Assembly (NCBI GenBank): GCA_002496725.1
Contig: DALI01000020.1
Location: forward strand, 32,521-56,765
Source of the DNA: Euryarchaeota archaeon UBA181
GTDB lineage: Archaea; Thermoplasmatota; Poseidoniia; Poseidoniales; Thalassarchaeaceae
Length of the DNA stretch: 24,245 nucleotides
Direction: 5' to 3'
Notes under the pieces: generated by a model
What the model was told of the DNA's origin: nothing
Seen by the model: the letters and a program-made list of their open reading frames with translations, nothing else
The model's database searches: none
Part shown: in pieces, positions 1-7,513 of the stretch
How positions within the stretch are numbered: the stretch's first letter is position 1
Layout: each line of letters begins with the position of its first letter
Made by a program: the position numbers and the translations under genes

Positions 1-1656
1 CAAATTAGGAGAATTTGGCTTGATCCCGCACTGTCTGAAGTTACTATTGAAGCCGATGACCCAAAATCTGCAGTAGGGCAAAAAGGATCTAACATTCACA
101 AGTTAAGGAATGAAATTGGATGGCTTGTCAATATTGTTAGGGCTCCAGCGAGGGAAAGCAGAACTCAAACTGACATCAGGAGATTTAGAAAGGAATTGGC
201 GGATGAAAGAAAGAATCTTTTACGCAAATTTGGAACTAGAATTTACCGGCCTCAGAGACCCGGACCTCCCTGGGTCAGGGTAACTGCCCTCGGATCTTAT
301 AGGGAAGTTGGCAGGGCTATGCACCTAGTAACAACAAATGAATCCAAAGTTCTGGTTGACTGCGGTGCAAAACCAACATCAAACAGGAGTGAAGTACAAC
401 CCTTCTTCGCCGCTCCGGAGATGCTCCCTCTGGACAATATTGACGCTGTAGTCATAACACATGCACACGTTGACCATATAGGGATGCTACCAGTTTTATT
501 CAAGTACGGATACAAGGGACCTGTATACTGTACGCAACCAACTAGGGATCTCATGACCCTTCTCCAGGTAGACTACATCAAAGTCGCTCAAGCAGAAGGA
601 AACGAGGCCCCGTATTCAAAGTCGGATATTCAGGAATGTATCAAGCACGTCGTGGATGTTAATTGGGGGGAGAAAACAGATATCGCACCTGATATCAAGA
701 TGACAATGGAAAATGCAGGACATATATTGGGTTCTTCCAGTGTATATATGCAAGTAGGCGAGGGTCGAGGCGAGCATAAGCTACTATTCTCTGGAGATAT
801 AAAATATGAGAAATCCTGGCTTTTCGATGCAGCTACTGTAAGATTCAACAAGGTCGATACTTTAGTCATAGAATCAACCTATGGGGGGCCTCAGAGTATA
901 CAACCTACGAGACAGCAAGCAACACAAGATCTACACGATCTGATAACAGATGCACTATCCAGAAAAGGTAAAATTTTCTGTCCAGTATTCGCAGTCGGTA
1001 GATCTCAGGAAGTCATGATGGCGATAGACGAATTATTCAAGTCCGAAAAGGTAACGCCTGTCACTGTATGGCTTGATGGAATGATATCGGAGGCTACCGC
1101 AATACACACTAGCCATCCTAACTACCTCAACAAAGATCTCAGAGGTAAGATGCTCAGGGGCGGTGTCGAGAATCCCTTCAATTCAAAATGGTTTAGGCAG
1201 GTAGAGTCTAGAGAACAAAGAGAATCAATTCTTCTTGATCCAACGCCGTGTATTGTTTTAGCCACCAGTGGAATGATGACCGGAGGTCCCATTGTTGAGT
1301 ACTTCAAGCATTGGGCGCCAGAACCCGGGCATACTCTTTGTTTCGTGGGCTATCAGGCATCTGGAACCCTAGGCAGGAGATTACAGGATGGCCACTCACA
1401 AGTACCATTAGTAGATCAAGGCCAAACACTCATGGTTGATGTCCGATGTAATATGGTTATCATCGATGGATTCAGTGGCCACTCAGATAGAAATCAACTG
1501 ATGGATTATGTAAATGCACTGAATCCTACTCCGAGGAAGATAATCTGTCATCATGGAGATCCGCAGACGTGCAACGCCTTTAGAAAAGGCTTGAGGGAGA
1601 AATTCAAAGTTCAAACCTATGCCCCTGATAACTTAGAGACACTCAGACTAGTCTAG
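1..1656 (+). CDS. fttA: FttA/aCPSF1, archaeal transcription termination RNase (5' end outside window)
   Basis: The gene is cut by the window edge: frame 1 is open from base 1 and gives 551 residues of a protein usually near 640. The first ~60 visible residues end a type II KH RNA-binding domain (VGQKGSNIHKL). A metallo-beta-lactamase core follows with the zinc motif HAHVDH at 460-477, then AGHILGS and SGD. The beta-CASP part has ESTYGG, FAVGRSQE and GFSGHSD, and CHHGD lies near the end. This order is that of aCPSF1/FttA, the archaeal homologue of CPSF73, which cleaves nascent RNA 3' ends and terminates transcription. A TTG at 196 could be mistaken for the start, but the KH coding upstream is continuous, so it is internal. 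The stop codon directly abuts the stop of the minus-strand gene. Identification is very secure. Confidence 0.95.
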   Translation, partial: QIRRIWLDPALSEVTIEADDPKSAVGQKGSNIHKLRNEIGWLVNIVRAPARESRTQTDIRRFRKELADERKNLLRKFGTRIYRPQRPGPPWVRVTALGSYREVGRAMHLVTTNESKVLVDCGAKPTSNRSEVQPFFAAPEMLPLDNIDAVVITHAHVDHIGMLPVLFKYGYKGPVYCTQPTRDLMTLLQVDYIKVAQAEGNEAPYSKSDIQECIKHVVDVNWGEKTDIAPDIKMTMENAGHILGSSSVYMQVGEGRGEHKLLFSGDIKYEKSWLFDAATVRFNKVDTLVIESTYGGPQSIQPTRQQATQDLHDLITDALSRKGKIFCPVFAVGRSQEVMMAIDELFKSEKVTPVTVWLDGMISEATAIHTSHPNYLNKDLRGKMLRGGVENPFNSKWFRQVESREQRESILLDPTPCIVLATSGMMTGGPIVEYFKHWAPEPGHTLCFVGYQASGTLGRRLQDGHSQVPLVDQGQTLMVDVRCNMVIIDGFSGHSDRNQLMDYVNALNPTPRKIICHHGDPQTCNAFRKGLREKFKVQTYAPDNLETLRLV

Positions 1657-1926
1657 TCAGAGAACGGGCGTATCAAACCCATAGTCTCCAGCTTGGAGGT
1701 TAGGGGATTCTTCAACTTCATCCTCTTCGGACCATTCACTTATTGAGCTATTTGAGTACTTTGAGTCATCTTCAGGAGTCAACGCAAGTGCTACTGTGAA
1801 TGGGATTAGTAGTAGGAATATCCAAGATTCCGAGTCTACCCTCCCGTAGAAAATCGTAGATAGCACTGATAAGGCACCCAAAATTATGGTCGCCCCCCAA
1901 CCAATCCTCCGCCGCATGCTACTCAT
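1657..1926 (-). CDS. Small two-helix membrane protein, unknown
   Basis: An 89-residue protein that I do not recognise. It has a basic start (MSSMRRRIGW), two hydrophobic segments (roughly residues 8-25 and 35-50) separated by a short polar loop, and an acidic, serine-rich tail ending in GFDTPVL. This suggests a small inner membrane protein with a soluble C-terminus. I prefer the ATG at 1926, which has AGGAG three bases upstream; a TTG at 1947 and an ATG at 1917 are alternatives. An AT-rich ATTAATT about 25 bases upstream could be a TATA box giving a nearly leaderless message. It converges with fttA with no spacer and is divergent from the zinc-ribbon gene. Function cannot be inferred. Confidence 0.6.
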   Translation of the reverse strand: MSSMRRRIGWGATIILGALSVLSTIFYGRVDSESWIFLLLIPFTVALALTPEDDSKYSNSSISEWSEEDEVEESPNLQAGDYGFDTPVL

Positions 1927-2007
1927 AGTCTCCTGTGAGGGTCCCAATTAATCAGTCAACCTCTTGTACCGTGTTTTTTACCTTTGGTCATGGGAGGGGA
2001 GTGGGCA

Positions 2008-2424
2008 ATGGTCAAATGCGATTGCGGTAGACACTTTGGTTCAAGGGGTAACTCGAAAGGAAGCTGTCCTAGATGCAATAATTCTAGAGGCCTAGTTATT
2101 ATCAAAAAGTATTCTTCTTCCGCCAAATTACGTGAGGAAGTCTCCAAAGCCAATACGCCTCTGGAAATAATTGAGGAAATTACCATCAGACTAAGAAATT
2201 ATGAGAAATCTATCCGCAGAGATGTAAATATCAGTAGTAACAATATAGATAGAATTCTATCCCTAGCCACACTTGAAGACTCAACTATAACAATCGACTC
2301 ATTAGGTGTTTCGATACAGAAATTAGGTATCAAGGGGATGAGCGCCCAAGACCTGATAGAGTCACTCGAAGCTTCTTCAATCATATTGAGAAAGACCAAC
2401 GACACATGGTCCGTACTCCAGTAA
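2008..2424 (+). CDS. Zinc-ribbon protein with C-terminal winged-helix-like domain (DUF1922/DUF5817-like)
   Basis: A 138-residue protein. The N-terminus carries a four-cysteine zinc ribbon (CDCGR, then CPRC; C4, C6, C20, C23), followed by a lysine-rich helix. This order resembles the archaeal DUF1922 and haloarchaeal DUF5817 families as I remember them. The last ~50 residues alternate helices and a short strand in a way that suggests a winged helix, so a nucleic-acid-binding role is plausible but not proven. I chose the ATG at 2008 because GGAGG lies about ten bases upstream and the zinc motif starts within four residues; an in-frame ATG at 1990 is possible. The gene is divergent from the small membrane protein and ends 33 bases before tRNA-Pro, so the two may share a transcript. 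Confidence 0.75.
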   Translation: MVKCDCGRHFGSRGNSKGSCPRCNNSRGLVIIKKYSSSAKLREEVSKANTPLEIIEEITIRLRNYEKSIRRDVNISSNNIDRILSLATLEDSTITIDSLGVSIQKLGIKGMSAQDLIESLEASSIILRKTNDTWSVLQ

Positions 2425-2457
2425 CGTTCATTCAAGAGATGCCTTCGGAGTCTATAG

Positions 2458-2535
2458 GGGCCCGTGGGTTAGTCTGGTCTATGCTAGATGCTTTGGGAGC
2501 ATTTGACCCTGGTTCGAATCCAGGCGGGCCCACCA
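2458..2535 (+). tRNA. tRNA-Pro (anticodon TGG), CCA encoded
   Basis: The cloverleaf can be drawn by hand. The acceptor GGGCCCG pairs perfectly with CGGGCCC, followed by discriminator A and an encoded CCA. The anticodon stem GATGC/GCATT closes the loop TTTGGGA, giving anticodon TGG at 2494-2496, which reads proline codons. The T arm is CCTGG/CCAGG with loop TTCGAAT, and the variable region is short (TGAC). The D stem is weak: GGTT against TGCT gives one Watson-Crick pair, two G-U pairs and one mismatch. No intron is present. The 3' end lies one base from the stop codon of the opposite-strand Nudix gene. I see no clear separate promoter, so it may be processed from the zinc-ribbon transcript. 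Confidence 0.96.
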
Positions 2536-2536
2536 C

Positions 2537-3295
2537 CTATTGCAATTTTCGTATTGCTTCAATATCAAAAATTGATACTGCGATATCAAGCGCCTCTTCG
2601 ATATCGAACCACTTCGCCTCTTCGATTTCATCATCCTTCGGAATTATATCCTCCTGCTCGAATTCAGCATGACATTTGTACGTGAAGGAAATCCAATTTA
2701 TGCCATCCTCGGTAAAAATTTCTTCACGAATAAAGGCACCGTCATCATCCCCAAAGGACGATCCAGATTCTCCTTTCGGATCATCTATTGATATCGTAAT
2801 TCCCAATTCTTCCTTGGCCTCCCTCACGGCAGCTTCACGCGGGTGTTCTCCATAATCTACGAATCCCCCAGGTAACGTCCAACATCCAGTGAAAAAGCCT
2901 CTAGAAACTTTAGCCATGAGGACCTGATTCTGTGAATTCACAATAATTACTTTACTAACAACTCTGTGTATAGTTCTGTAAACGGATTCCCTAGCAACTG
3001 GATCTACCGCATTATCGCTTATGACAGAGTCCTTCCAAGCCCATTCTCCCGGCCATTCAACCATAGGCTTACCATGAGTAACAGTATGTTCTTCCTGCCC
3101 AAGTCTGAACTTATTAGTTCTAATAGTCTCCCAGACAATTCCAAAACCGACTATCTCTTCTTCGGTTGGAAGACGAATTACAACAGAATCTGCATCGTGA
3201 AATATTCTGCCGGATTGGGGTATTGCGGGCCCTGACCCATCACCATATACTAACAACAATTTCCCATCTGACTCTAGATAAACGTACTCTCCCAT
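2537..3295 (-). CDS. Nudix hydrolase with N-terminal extension
   Basis: A 252-residue protein. The Nudix box is complete at residues 144-166 (G, five residues, E150, seven residues, REAKEELGI), so the metal-binding glutamates needed to hydrolyse a nucleoside-diphosphate-linked substrate are present. The Nudix fold covers about 110-252. The first ~105 residues are an extra domain of unknown type, with strands and the segment GEWAWKDS. The substrate cannot be read from the sequence; NADH, ADP-ribose, nucleotides or sugar nucleotides are all possible. The ATG at 3295 lies 18 bases after the malate dehydrogenase stop on the same strand, so the two are probably co-transcribed. The stop lies one base from the 3' end of tRNA-Pro on the other strand. 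Confidence 0.9.
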   Translation of the reverse strand: MGEYVYLESDGKLLLVYGDGSGPAIPQSGRIFHDADSVVIRLPTEEEIVGFGIVWETIRTNKFRLGQEEHTVTHGKPMVEWPGEWAWKDSVISDNAVDPVARESVYRTIHRVVSKVIIVNSQNQVLMAKVSRGFFTGCWTLPGGFVDYGEHPREAAVREAKEELGITISIDDPKGESGSSFGDDDGAFIREEIFTEDGINWISFTYKCHAEFEQEDIIPKDDEIEEAKWFDIEEALDIAVSIFDIEAIRKLQ

Positions 3296-3313
3296 TGATA
3301 CACCTATCTCATA

Positions 3314-4288
3314 TTACAAAAGCTCACTTACAGCATTCCGTTCTTCCAGAAGTACACCAACGTTTTCGTCAATTTTTGATTGTGCGAATGCATCTAGGGG
3401 AAGATCATCCACCACAATCACATTACCATCTTCGCATCGACATGGAAAACTAAATACAAGTCCTTCAGGGACTCCATACCATCCTTCCGAAGGCAGAGCC
3501 ATTGAAACCATGAGTCCATTCGAACCTTGCCACCAGTCATGCATGTGATCGATGGCAGCAGAGGCCGCGGAAGCAGCAGAGGATGCTCCTCGTGCTACAA
3601 TAATGGCCTTCCCCCTGGTTGCCACGGTATCCAGAAATGGTCCTTGTAACCATTCATCGTCGAATAATTCTGTTACTAGCTTTCCATCCACGGTAGCGAA
3701 ACGTGGGTCTGGATACATCGTATTGGCATGATTGCCCCAGATGAATAAATCTTGTATCTTTGAGGCAGGAACGCCTGCATGCTCAGCTATCTGCCCAACT
3801 GCACGATTTTGATCGAGACGAGTCATGGCAGTAAATTGCCTAGTGGGAATACTCGGAGCGTTAGCACAAGCAATTAGAGCATTGGTGTTGCAAGGATTGC
3901 CCACAGTAATTACTTTTACATTACGAGAGGCAACCGCATCAATCGCCTTACCTTGTCCAACGAATATAGGACCGTTTGCAGCTACGAGATCTGATCTGTC
4001 CATGTCCTTTGTCCTAGGTCGTGAACCTACCAGAAAAATAGCTTCCGCTTCTTTGAATGCAATGTGTGGATCATCAGTACCGACTATGCCGTGCACCAGT
4101 GGAAATGCAGAATCATTCAACTCCATTATCACCCCGTCTAAGCGTTGCATTCCCACGGGGATCTCTAGTAGCTGAAGGATTACTGGCTGATTTTTTCCAA
4201 AACAATCGCCACTTGCGATTCGCCATAACAGTGCATATCCGATGTTACCTGCGGCTCCAGTGACAGCAACACGAATTGTTTTTTTCAT
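3314..4288 (-). CDS. mdh: Malate dehydrogenase, bacterial cytosolic type, NAD-dependent
   Basis: A 324-residue enzyme interconverting malate and oxaloacetate. The dinucleotide-binding loop is GAAGNIG (residues 11-17), and LLEIP follows the second strand; its glutamate (E42) favours NAD over NADP. Substrate arginines sit in SRPRTKDMDR, TRLDQNR provides the Asp/Arg pair, and the catalytic histidine is in IWGNHANT (H187). This is the class found in many bacteria and eukaryotic cytosol, not the LDH-like MDH of many archaea. I chose the ATG at 4288, right before the first beta strand. The frame stays open for 45 more codons upstream, but that stretch is low in recognisable content and overlaps the presumed promoter. 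It is divergent from pntA and upstream of the Nudix gene. Confidence 0.93.
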   Translation of the reverse strand: MKKTIRVAVTGAAGNIGYALLWRIASGDCFGKNQPVILQLLEIPVGMQRLDGVIMELNDSAFPLVHGIVGTDDPHIAFKEAEAIFLVGSRPRTKDMDRSDLVAANGPIFVGQGKAIDAVASRNVKVITVGNPCNTNALIACANAPSIPTRQFTAMTRLDQNRAVGQIAEHAGVPASKIQDLFIWGNHANTMYPDPRFATVDGKLVTELFDDEWLQGPFLDTVATRGKAIIVARGASSAASAASAAIDHMHDWWQGSNGLMVSMALPSEGWYGVPEGLVFSFPCRCEDGNVIVVDDLPLDAFAQSKIDENVGVLLEERNAVSELL

Positions 4289-4339
4289 TTCATAGCTGTC
4301 CGTACTGTTGACGGCAATTTTTGTAGATTCTATAGACAC

Positions 4340-4419
4340 TATCTCCCCTCGTACTGGCGGTAGTGATTGGGGTATTAGCACTTTGCGACAAATCATCCTG
4401 TGAAAGATGGGGGGAGATA
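4340..4419. repeat. Spaced inverted repeat between mdh and pntA
   Basis: TATCTCCCC at 4340-4348 and GGGGAGATA at 4411-4419 are perfect reverse complements, 62 bases apart. With G-U pairs, an RNA stem could extend to about 13 pairs. The repeat lies in the 226-base divergent region between mdh and the transhydrogenase genes. It could be a pair of regulator half-sites or a leader structure. It could also be chance, since G- and C-runs are common here. Confidence 0.35.
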
Positions 4420-4474
4420 ACATCTAGGGGCATTGAGAATAGTGAGCCGACGGCTTCAATAAGCGCCAACATCT

Positions 4475-4486
4475 CGGAAGTTTATT
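4475..4486 (+). promoter_or_regulatory. Candidate BRE/TATA promoter for pntA
   Basis: CGGAAG followed by TTTATT resembles an archaeal BRE plus TATA box. The TATA-like element starts 34 bases before the pntA ATG at 4515, which would place transcription start only a few bases before the start codon. A GAGGGA motif at 4505-4510 could then act as ribosome binding site if the transcript starts slightly earlier. This is judged by eye only. Confidence 0.45.
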
Positions 4487-4514
4487 CTTGGTCTTCGGTC
4501 CAACGAGGGATATT

Positions 4515-5672
4515 ATGCGACTAGGTGTTCTCAAAGAGACCGAGGGCGAGATGAGGGTAGCAATTGTACCTAATTCTATACCCAAATTAATCAAGTCCGG
4601 CTTTGATATTTTCATTGAAAAAGATGCTGGAATATTTGCCAATCATTCAAATGAAGAATATGAATCAAAGGGTGCTAAAATATCTTCAAGGGATGATGTA
4701 CTATCATGTGAAACTCTAATCTCTATTGGAGTCCCGGACTTAGAAAATCTTTCCGAAGGGACGGTATTGATATGCGTAGCAGACCCTTTTAGAAATCCTG
4801 GAACAGTCAGTAATTCAATCTCCTCCGGTATTACTTTGATCAGCATGGACATGATTCCAAGACGCTTGTCCAGAGCTCAGTCTATGGATGTTAACTCCAG
4901 CCAAGATAACTTATCTGGCTACAAGGCGGTTCTTCTCGGTGCTTCGAAAGTTCCCAAGGCAATTCCAATGATGACGACAAGTGCGGGAACAGTCAAACCA
5001 GCAAAATTCGTCATCATGGGCAGTGGTGTCGCAGGACTTCAGGCTATAGCTACCGCAAAGCGTATGGGGGCGATTGTTTATGCCTCTGATGTCAGGAAGT
5101 CGGCAGCAGAACAGATAGAGTCAGTTGGAGGCAGATTCATTGAAGTAGAGGGTATGGATGATTTCGAAGATGAGTCTGGTTATGCCAAGCCGCTAACGCC
5201 CGAATTCATCCAGAAGGTGAATGATACTGTTTGTGAAGTTGCTAGTGATGCAGATGTTATAGTCACTACAGCGAGAATTTTTGGAAGACCGGCACCGATT
5301 ACAATTCCTGAATCTGCTGTTAAGTTATTCAAGGAGGGCTCCGTTATTGTGGATATGAATGCAGATGTAGGTGGAAACTGTGAACTAACATCTCCCGGGG
5401 GTACGGTTACGGAATATGGAGTCACCATCATAGGAATAGAAAATCTGGCTGGAACCATGCCCACAACTGCTAGTATGCTATATTCAAACAATCTCACAAA
5501 TTTCGTTACCTCCATAGTCGTAGACGGTAAGCTGGCATTGGATACGGATGACGATATTTTAGTTGGCCCATCCACCGAGTCCGACTTCTTTGTGGAAGGA
5601 ATGGGCGGGGTGCTGATTTGCATTAATGGAAAGCTTCACCCGAACCAAACAAGATTAGGAGGACTACTCTAG
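4515..5672 (+). CDS. pntA: NAD(P) transhydrogenase alpha subunit, domain I (NAD-binding)
   Basis: A 385-residue protein forming the soluble NAD(H)-binding domain of the membrane transhydrogenase that moves hydride between NADH and NADP+ using the proton gradient. Visible signatures are VLKETEGEMRVAI at the start, RAQSMDVNSSQ, GYKAVLLGA, the Rossmann loop GSGVAGLQAIATAKRMGA, and GGNCELTSPGG. It resembles the alanine dehydrogenase/PntA N-terminal family. The ATG at 4515 has GAGGGA four bases upstream; the frame is open nine codons further back. The membrane part normally fused in E. coli PntA is a separate gene here, beginning at the next base. The three-gene split matches the arrangement known in Rhodospirillum (pntAA, pntAB, pntB). 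Confidence 0.95.
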   Translation: MRLGVLKETEGEMRVAIVPNSIPKLIKSGFDIFIEKDAGIFANHSNEEYESKGAKISSRDDVLSCETLISIGVPDLENLSEGTVLICVADPFRNPGTVSNSISSGITLISMDMIPRRLSRAQSMDVNSSQDNLSGYKAVLLGASKVPKAIPMMTTSAGTVKPAKFVIMGSGVAGLQAIATAKRMGAIVYASDVRKSAAEQIESVGGRFIEVEGMDDFEDESGYAKPLTPEFIQKVNDTVCEVASDADVIVTTARIFGRPAPITIPESAVKLFKEGSVIVDMNADVGGNCELTSPGGTVTEYGVTIIGIENLAGTMPTTASMLYSNNLTNFVTSIVVDGKLALDTDDDILVGPSTESDFFVEGMGGVLICINGKLHPNQTRLGGLL

Positions 5673-5993
5673 ATGTCCTTGACAATGACTGCTTTGATTG
5701 GTAGTATTACCGTATTCGTTCTAGCCATTTTCCTAGGATTCGAACTCATCAGTAAGGTGCCTCCGACACTTCATACTCCTTTGATGTCCGGCGCTAATGC
5801 GATCTCAGGAATTACGATTGTAGGGGCTTTGATATTATCTAACGAGTCATTCGTCGGCATGGATACTTCGTTTGCTGCAATTCTAGCCTTTGTCGCCTTA
5901 GTTATGGCTACTATCAATGTAGTAGGCGGTTTCATGGTCACGAATAGGATGCTAGAGATGATCGCGGGTAAGAAGAGAAGGGGGGGTAAGTGA
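5673..5993 (+). CDS. pntAB: NAD(P) transhydrogenase alpha subunit, membrane domain (PntAB)
   Basis: A 106-residue membrane protein equal to the C-terminal membrane part of bacterial PntA. It has three or four hydrophobic segments (about 4-23, 36-55, 62-85), with the conserved stretch KVPPTLHTPLMSGANAISG near residues 28-46 that is typical of this subunit. Together with the N-terminal half of PntB it forms the proton channel (domain II). The ATG follows the pntA stop TAG with no base between, and the TGA stop is followed directly by the pntB ATG, so translation is probably coupled. The lysine- and arginine-rich tail (KKRRGGK) is consistent with a cytoplasmic C-terminus. Confidence 0.93.
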   Translation: MSLTMTALIGSITVFVLAIFLGFELISKVPPTLHTPLMSGANAISGITIVGALILSNESFVGMDTSFAAILAFVALVMATINVVGGFMVTNRMLEMIAGKKRRGGK

Positions 5994-7439
5994 ATGGTAG
6001 ACCCTGTTTTGTGGGATATTGGCTACTTGATATCCGCTTCCATGTTTATTGTTGGCATAAAGAGACTTTCGAGTCCAAGAACCGCTCCATCTGGTAACAG
6101 ACTAGGGGCGCAGGGTATGTTTCTTGCAGTCATTATCACTCTGTTGAAGCTCCAGTCCGATGGGATTATTGGTTGGGAGCTTATTGTTACTGGATTAGCA
6201 ATTGGATCTCTAATTGGCTACCTAATGGCTACAAAAGTCGAGATGACGGGGATGCCAGAGCTTGTCGCATTGTTCAATGGATTCGGTGGAGCGGCTTCAG
6301 CATTAGTCGGTCTCTCAGAGGCTCTCAAGAGGATTACAGAAGGAGTTCCAGAACCGGGAGTTGAGCTATATGCCACATGGACAGCTATCGGACTCTCTGC
6401 CTTAGTAGGGTGGATCACACTCTCAGGAAGTCTTGTGGCTATGATGAAGCTGAAAGGCGGCTTCTATGTTCCTCTGAGCAAGAAGGATGACAGAGGTAGG
6501 AGAAGGTGGATATCATTCCCAACATGGGGCCCACCATGGCTTAATTATGTCAAAGTCGCACTACTCCTATCTGCATTATTGCTGATAGTCTTGACTATTC
6601 AAGAACCCGAAGACAAGAGATGGGTTTACTCATTGGTTGCGACATCAACCTTACTCGGGATATTATTCGTAATCCCCATTGGGGGCGCTGATATGCCTGT
6701 TGTTGTCAGCCTCCTTAACTCATTATCCGGAATTGCTGCCGCGTTTACTGGATTCGTAATTGGAAACAACGTACTCATAATTGCTGGTTCGATGGTTGGT
6801 GCCGCAGGGCTAATACTGACGTTCATTATGTGTAAGGCAATGAATAGGGAGCTTTTCGATGTTCTTTTCAAAGCCTTTGGTGGCTCTGGAGATAGAGATC
6901 AATTGACTAGGACAAAAGTTGGTAGTGATCCAGAGGAGGTTGCAATGGTTTTAGACGGTGCACAGAAAGTGATTGTAGTTCCAGGCTATGGAATGGCTGT
7001 CAGTCAGAGTCAGCATGCAGTAAAGGAATTTGCAGATCTAATGGAGTCTCTCGATTGCGAGGTTCTCTATGGAATCCATCCTGTTGCAGGTAGGATGCCA
7101 GGTCATATGAATGTCCTTCTTGCCGAGGCAAACGTGCCCTATGAGAAATTAATAGAGATGTCAGAGATAAATTCCGAGTTCCCTGATTGTGATGTAGCAT
7201 TAGTTATTGGAGCAAATGATACTACAAATCCAGCCGCTAGATCAGGAGAGGGTCCACTTGGTGGAATGCCAATATTGGATGTAGACAAAGCATCAGTTGT
7301 AGTCATAATAAAGAGGAGTCTTTCTGTTGGTTACGCTGGTGTTGACAACGATTTATTCTATATGGACAAGACAATGATGCTTTTTGGCGATGGTAAGAAA
7401 ATGATGAACGAATTGAACTCGGCCGTCAAGGAAATATAA
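5994..7439 (+). CDS. pntB: NAD(P) transhydrogenase beta subunit
   Basis: A 481-residue subunit containing the rest of the proton channel and the NADP(H)-binding domain III. The first ~290 residues carry many hydrophobic segments, with the conserved AALFNGFGGAAS-like stretch (ELVALFNGFGG) and a later SLLNSLSGIAAAFTGF. The C-terminal ~180 residues are the soluble nucleotide domain, with GYGMAVSQSQHAVKEF, HPVAGRMPGHMNVLLAEA, IGANDTTNPAA and KRSLSVGYAGVDN; all match PntB. The start ATG abuts the previous stop. With malate dehydrogenase next door, the likely role is to turn catabolic NADH into NADPH for biosynthesis. The protein appears complete. Confidence 0.96.
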   Translation: MVDPVLWDIGYLISASMFIVGIKRLSSPRTAPSGNRLGAQGMFLAVIITLLKLQSDGIIGWELIVTGLAIGSLIGYLMATKVEMTGMPELVALFNGFGGAASALVGLSEALKRITEGVPEPGVELYATWTAIGLSALVGWITLSGSLVAMMKLKGGFYVPLSKKDDRGRRRWISFPTWGPPWLNYVKVALLLSALLLIVLTIQEPEDKRWVYSLVATSTLLGILFVIPIGGADMPVVVSLLNSLSGIAAAFTGFVIGNNVLIIAGSMVGAAGLILTFIMCKAMNRELFDVLFKAFGGSGDRDQLTRTKVGSDPEEVAMVLDGAQKVIVVPGYGMAVSQSQHAVKEFADLMESLDCEVLYGIHPVAGRMPGHMNVLLAEANVPYEKLIEMSEINSEFPDCDVALVIGANDTTNPAARSGEGPLGGMPILDVDKASVVVIIKRSLSVGYAGVDNDLFYMDKTMMLFGDGKKMMNELNSAVKEI

Positions 7440-7486
7440 TCGGGTGTACAAGAATGACTACGAGCAAGCATTATTTGTCACAGACT

Positions 7487-7503
7487 CCCGAAAGTCATTC
7501 GGG
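7487..7503. repeat. Small hairpin between pntB and the CSCH-protein gene
   Basis: CCCGAA and TTCGGG form a perfect six-base-pair stem with a five-base loop, ending ten bases before the preferred ATG at 7514. It has no following T-run, so it is not a classical intrinsic terminator. It could influence expression downstream of the transhydrogenase operon, or be part of coding sequence if translation starts at 7454. Confidence 0.35.
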
Positions 7504-7513
7504 GGCACGAGGA

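Noticed and set aside
196..198. TTG as start of the FttA gene
   Set aside because: The same frame is open from base 1 and encodes KH-domain sequence, so this codon is internal.
1686..1698. Hairpin CTCCA-GCT-TGGAG after fttA as a terminator
   Set aside because: Stem of only five pairs, no T-run, and it lies in the coding sequence of the opposite gene.
4289..4423. N-terminal extension of malate dehydrogenase
   Set aside because: The 45 extra codons precede the conserved first strand and overlap the presumed promoter region; the ATG at 4288 fits the family.
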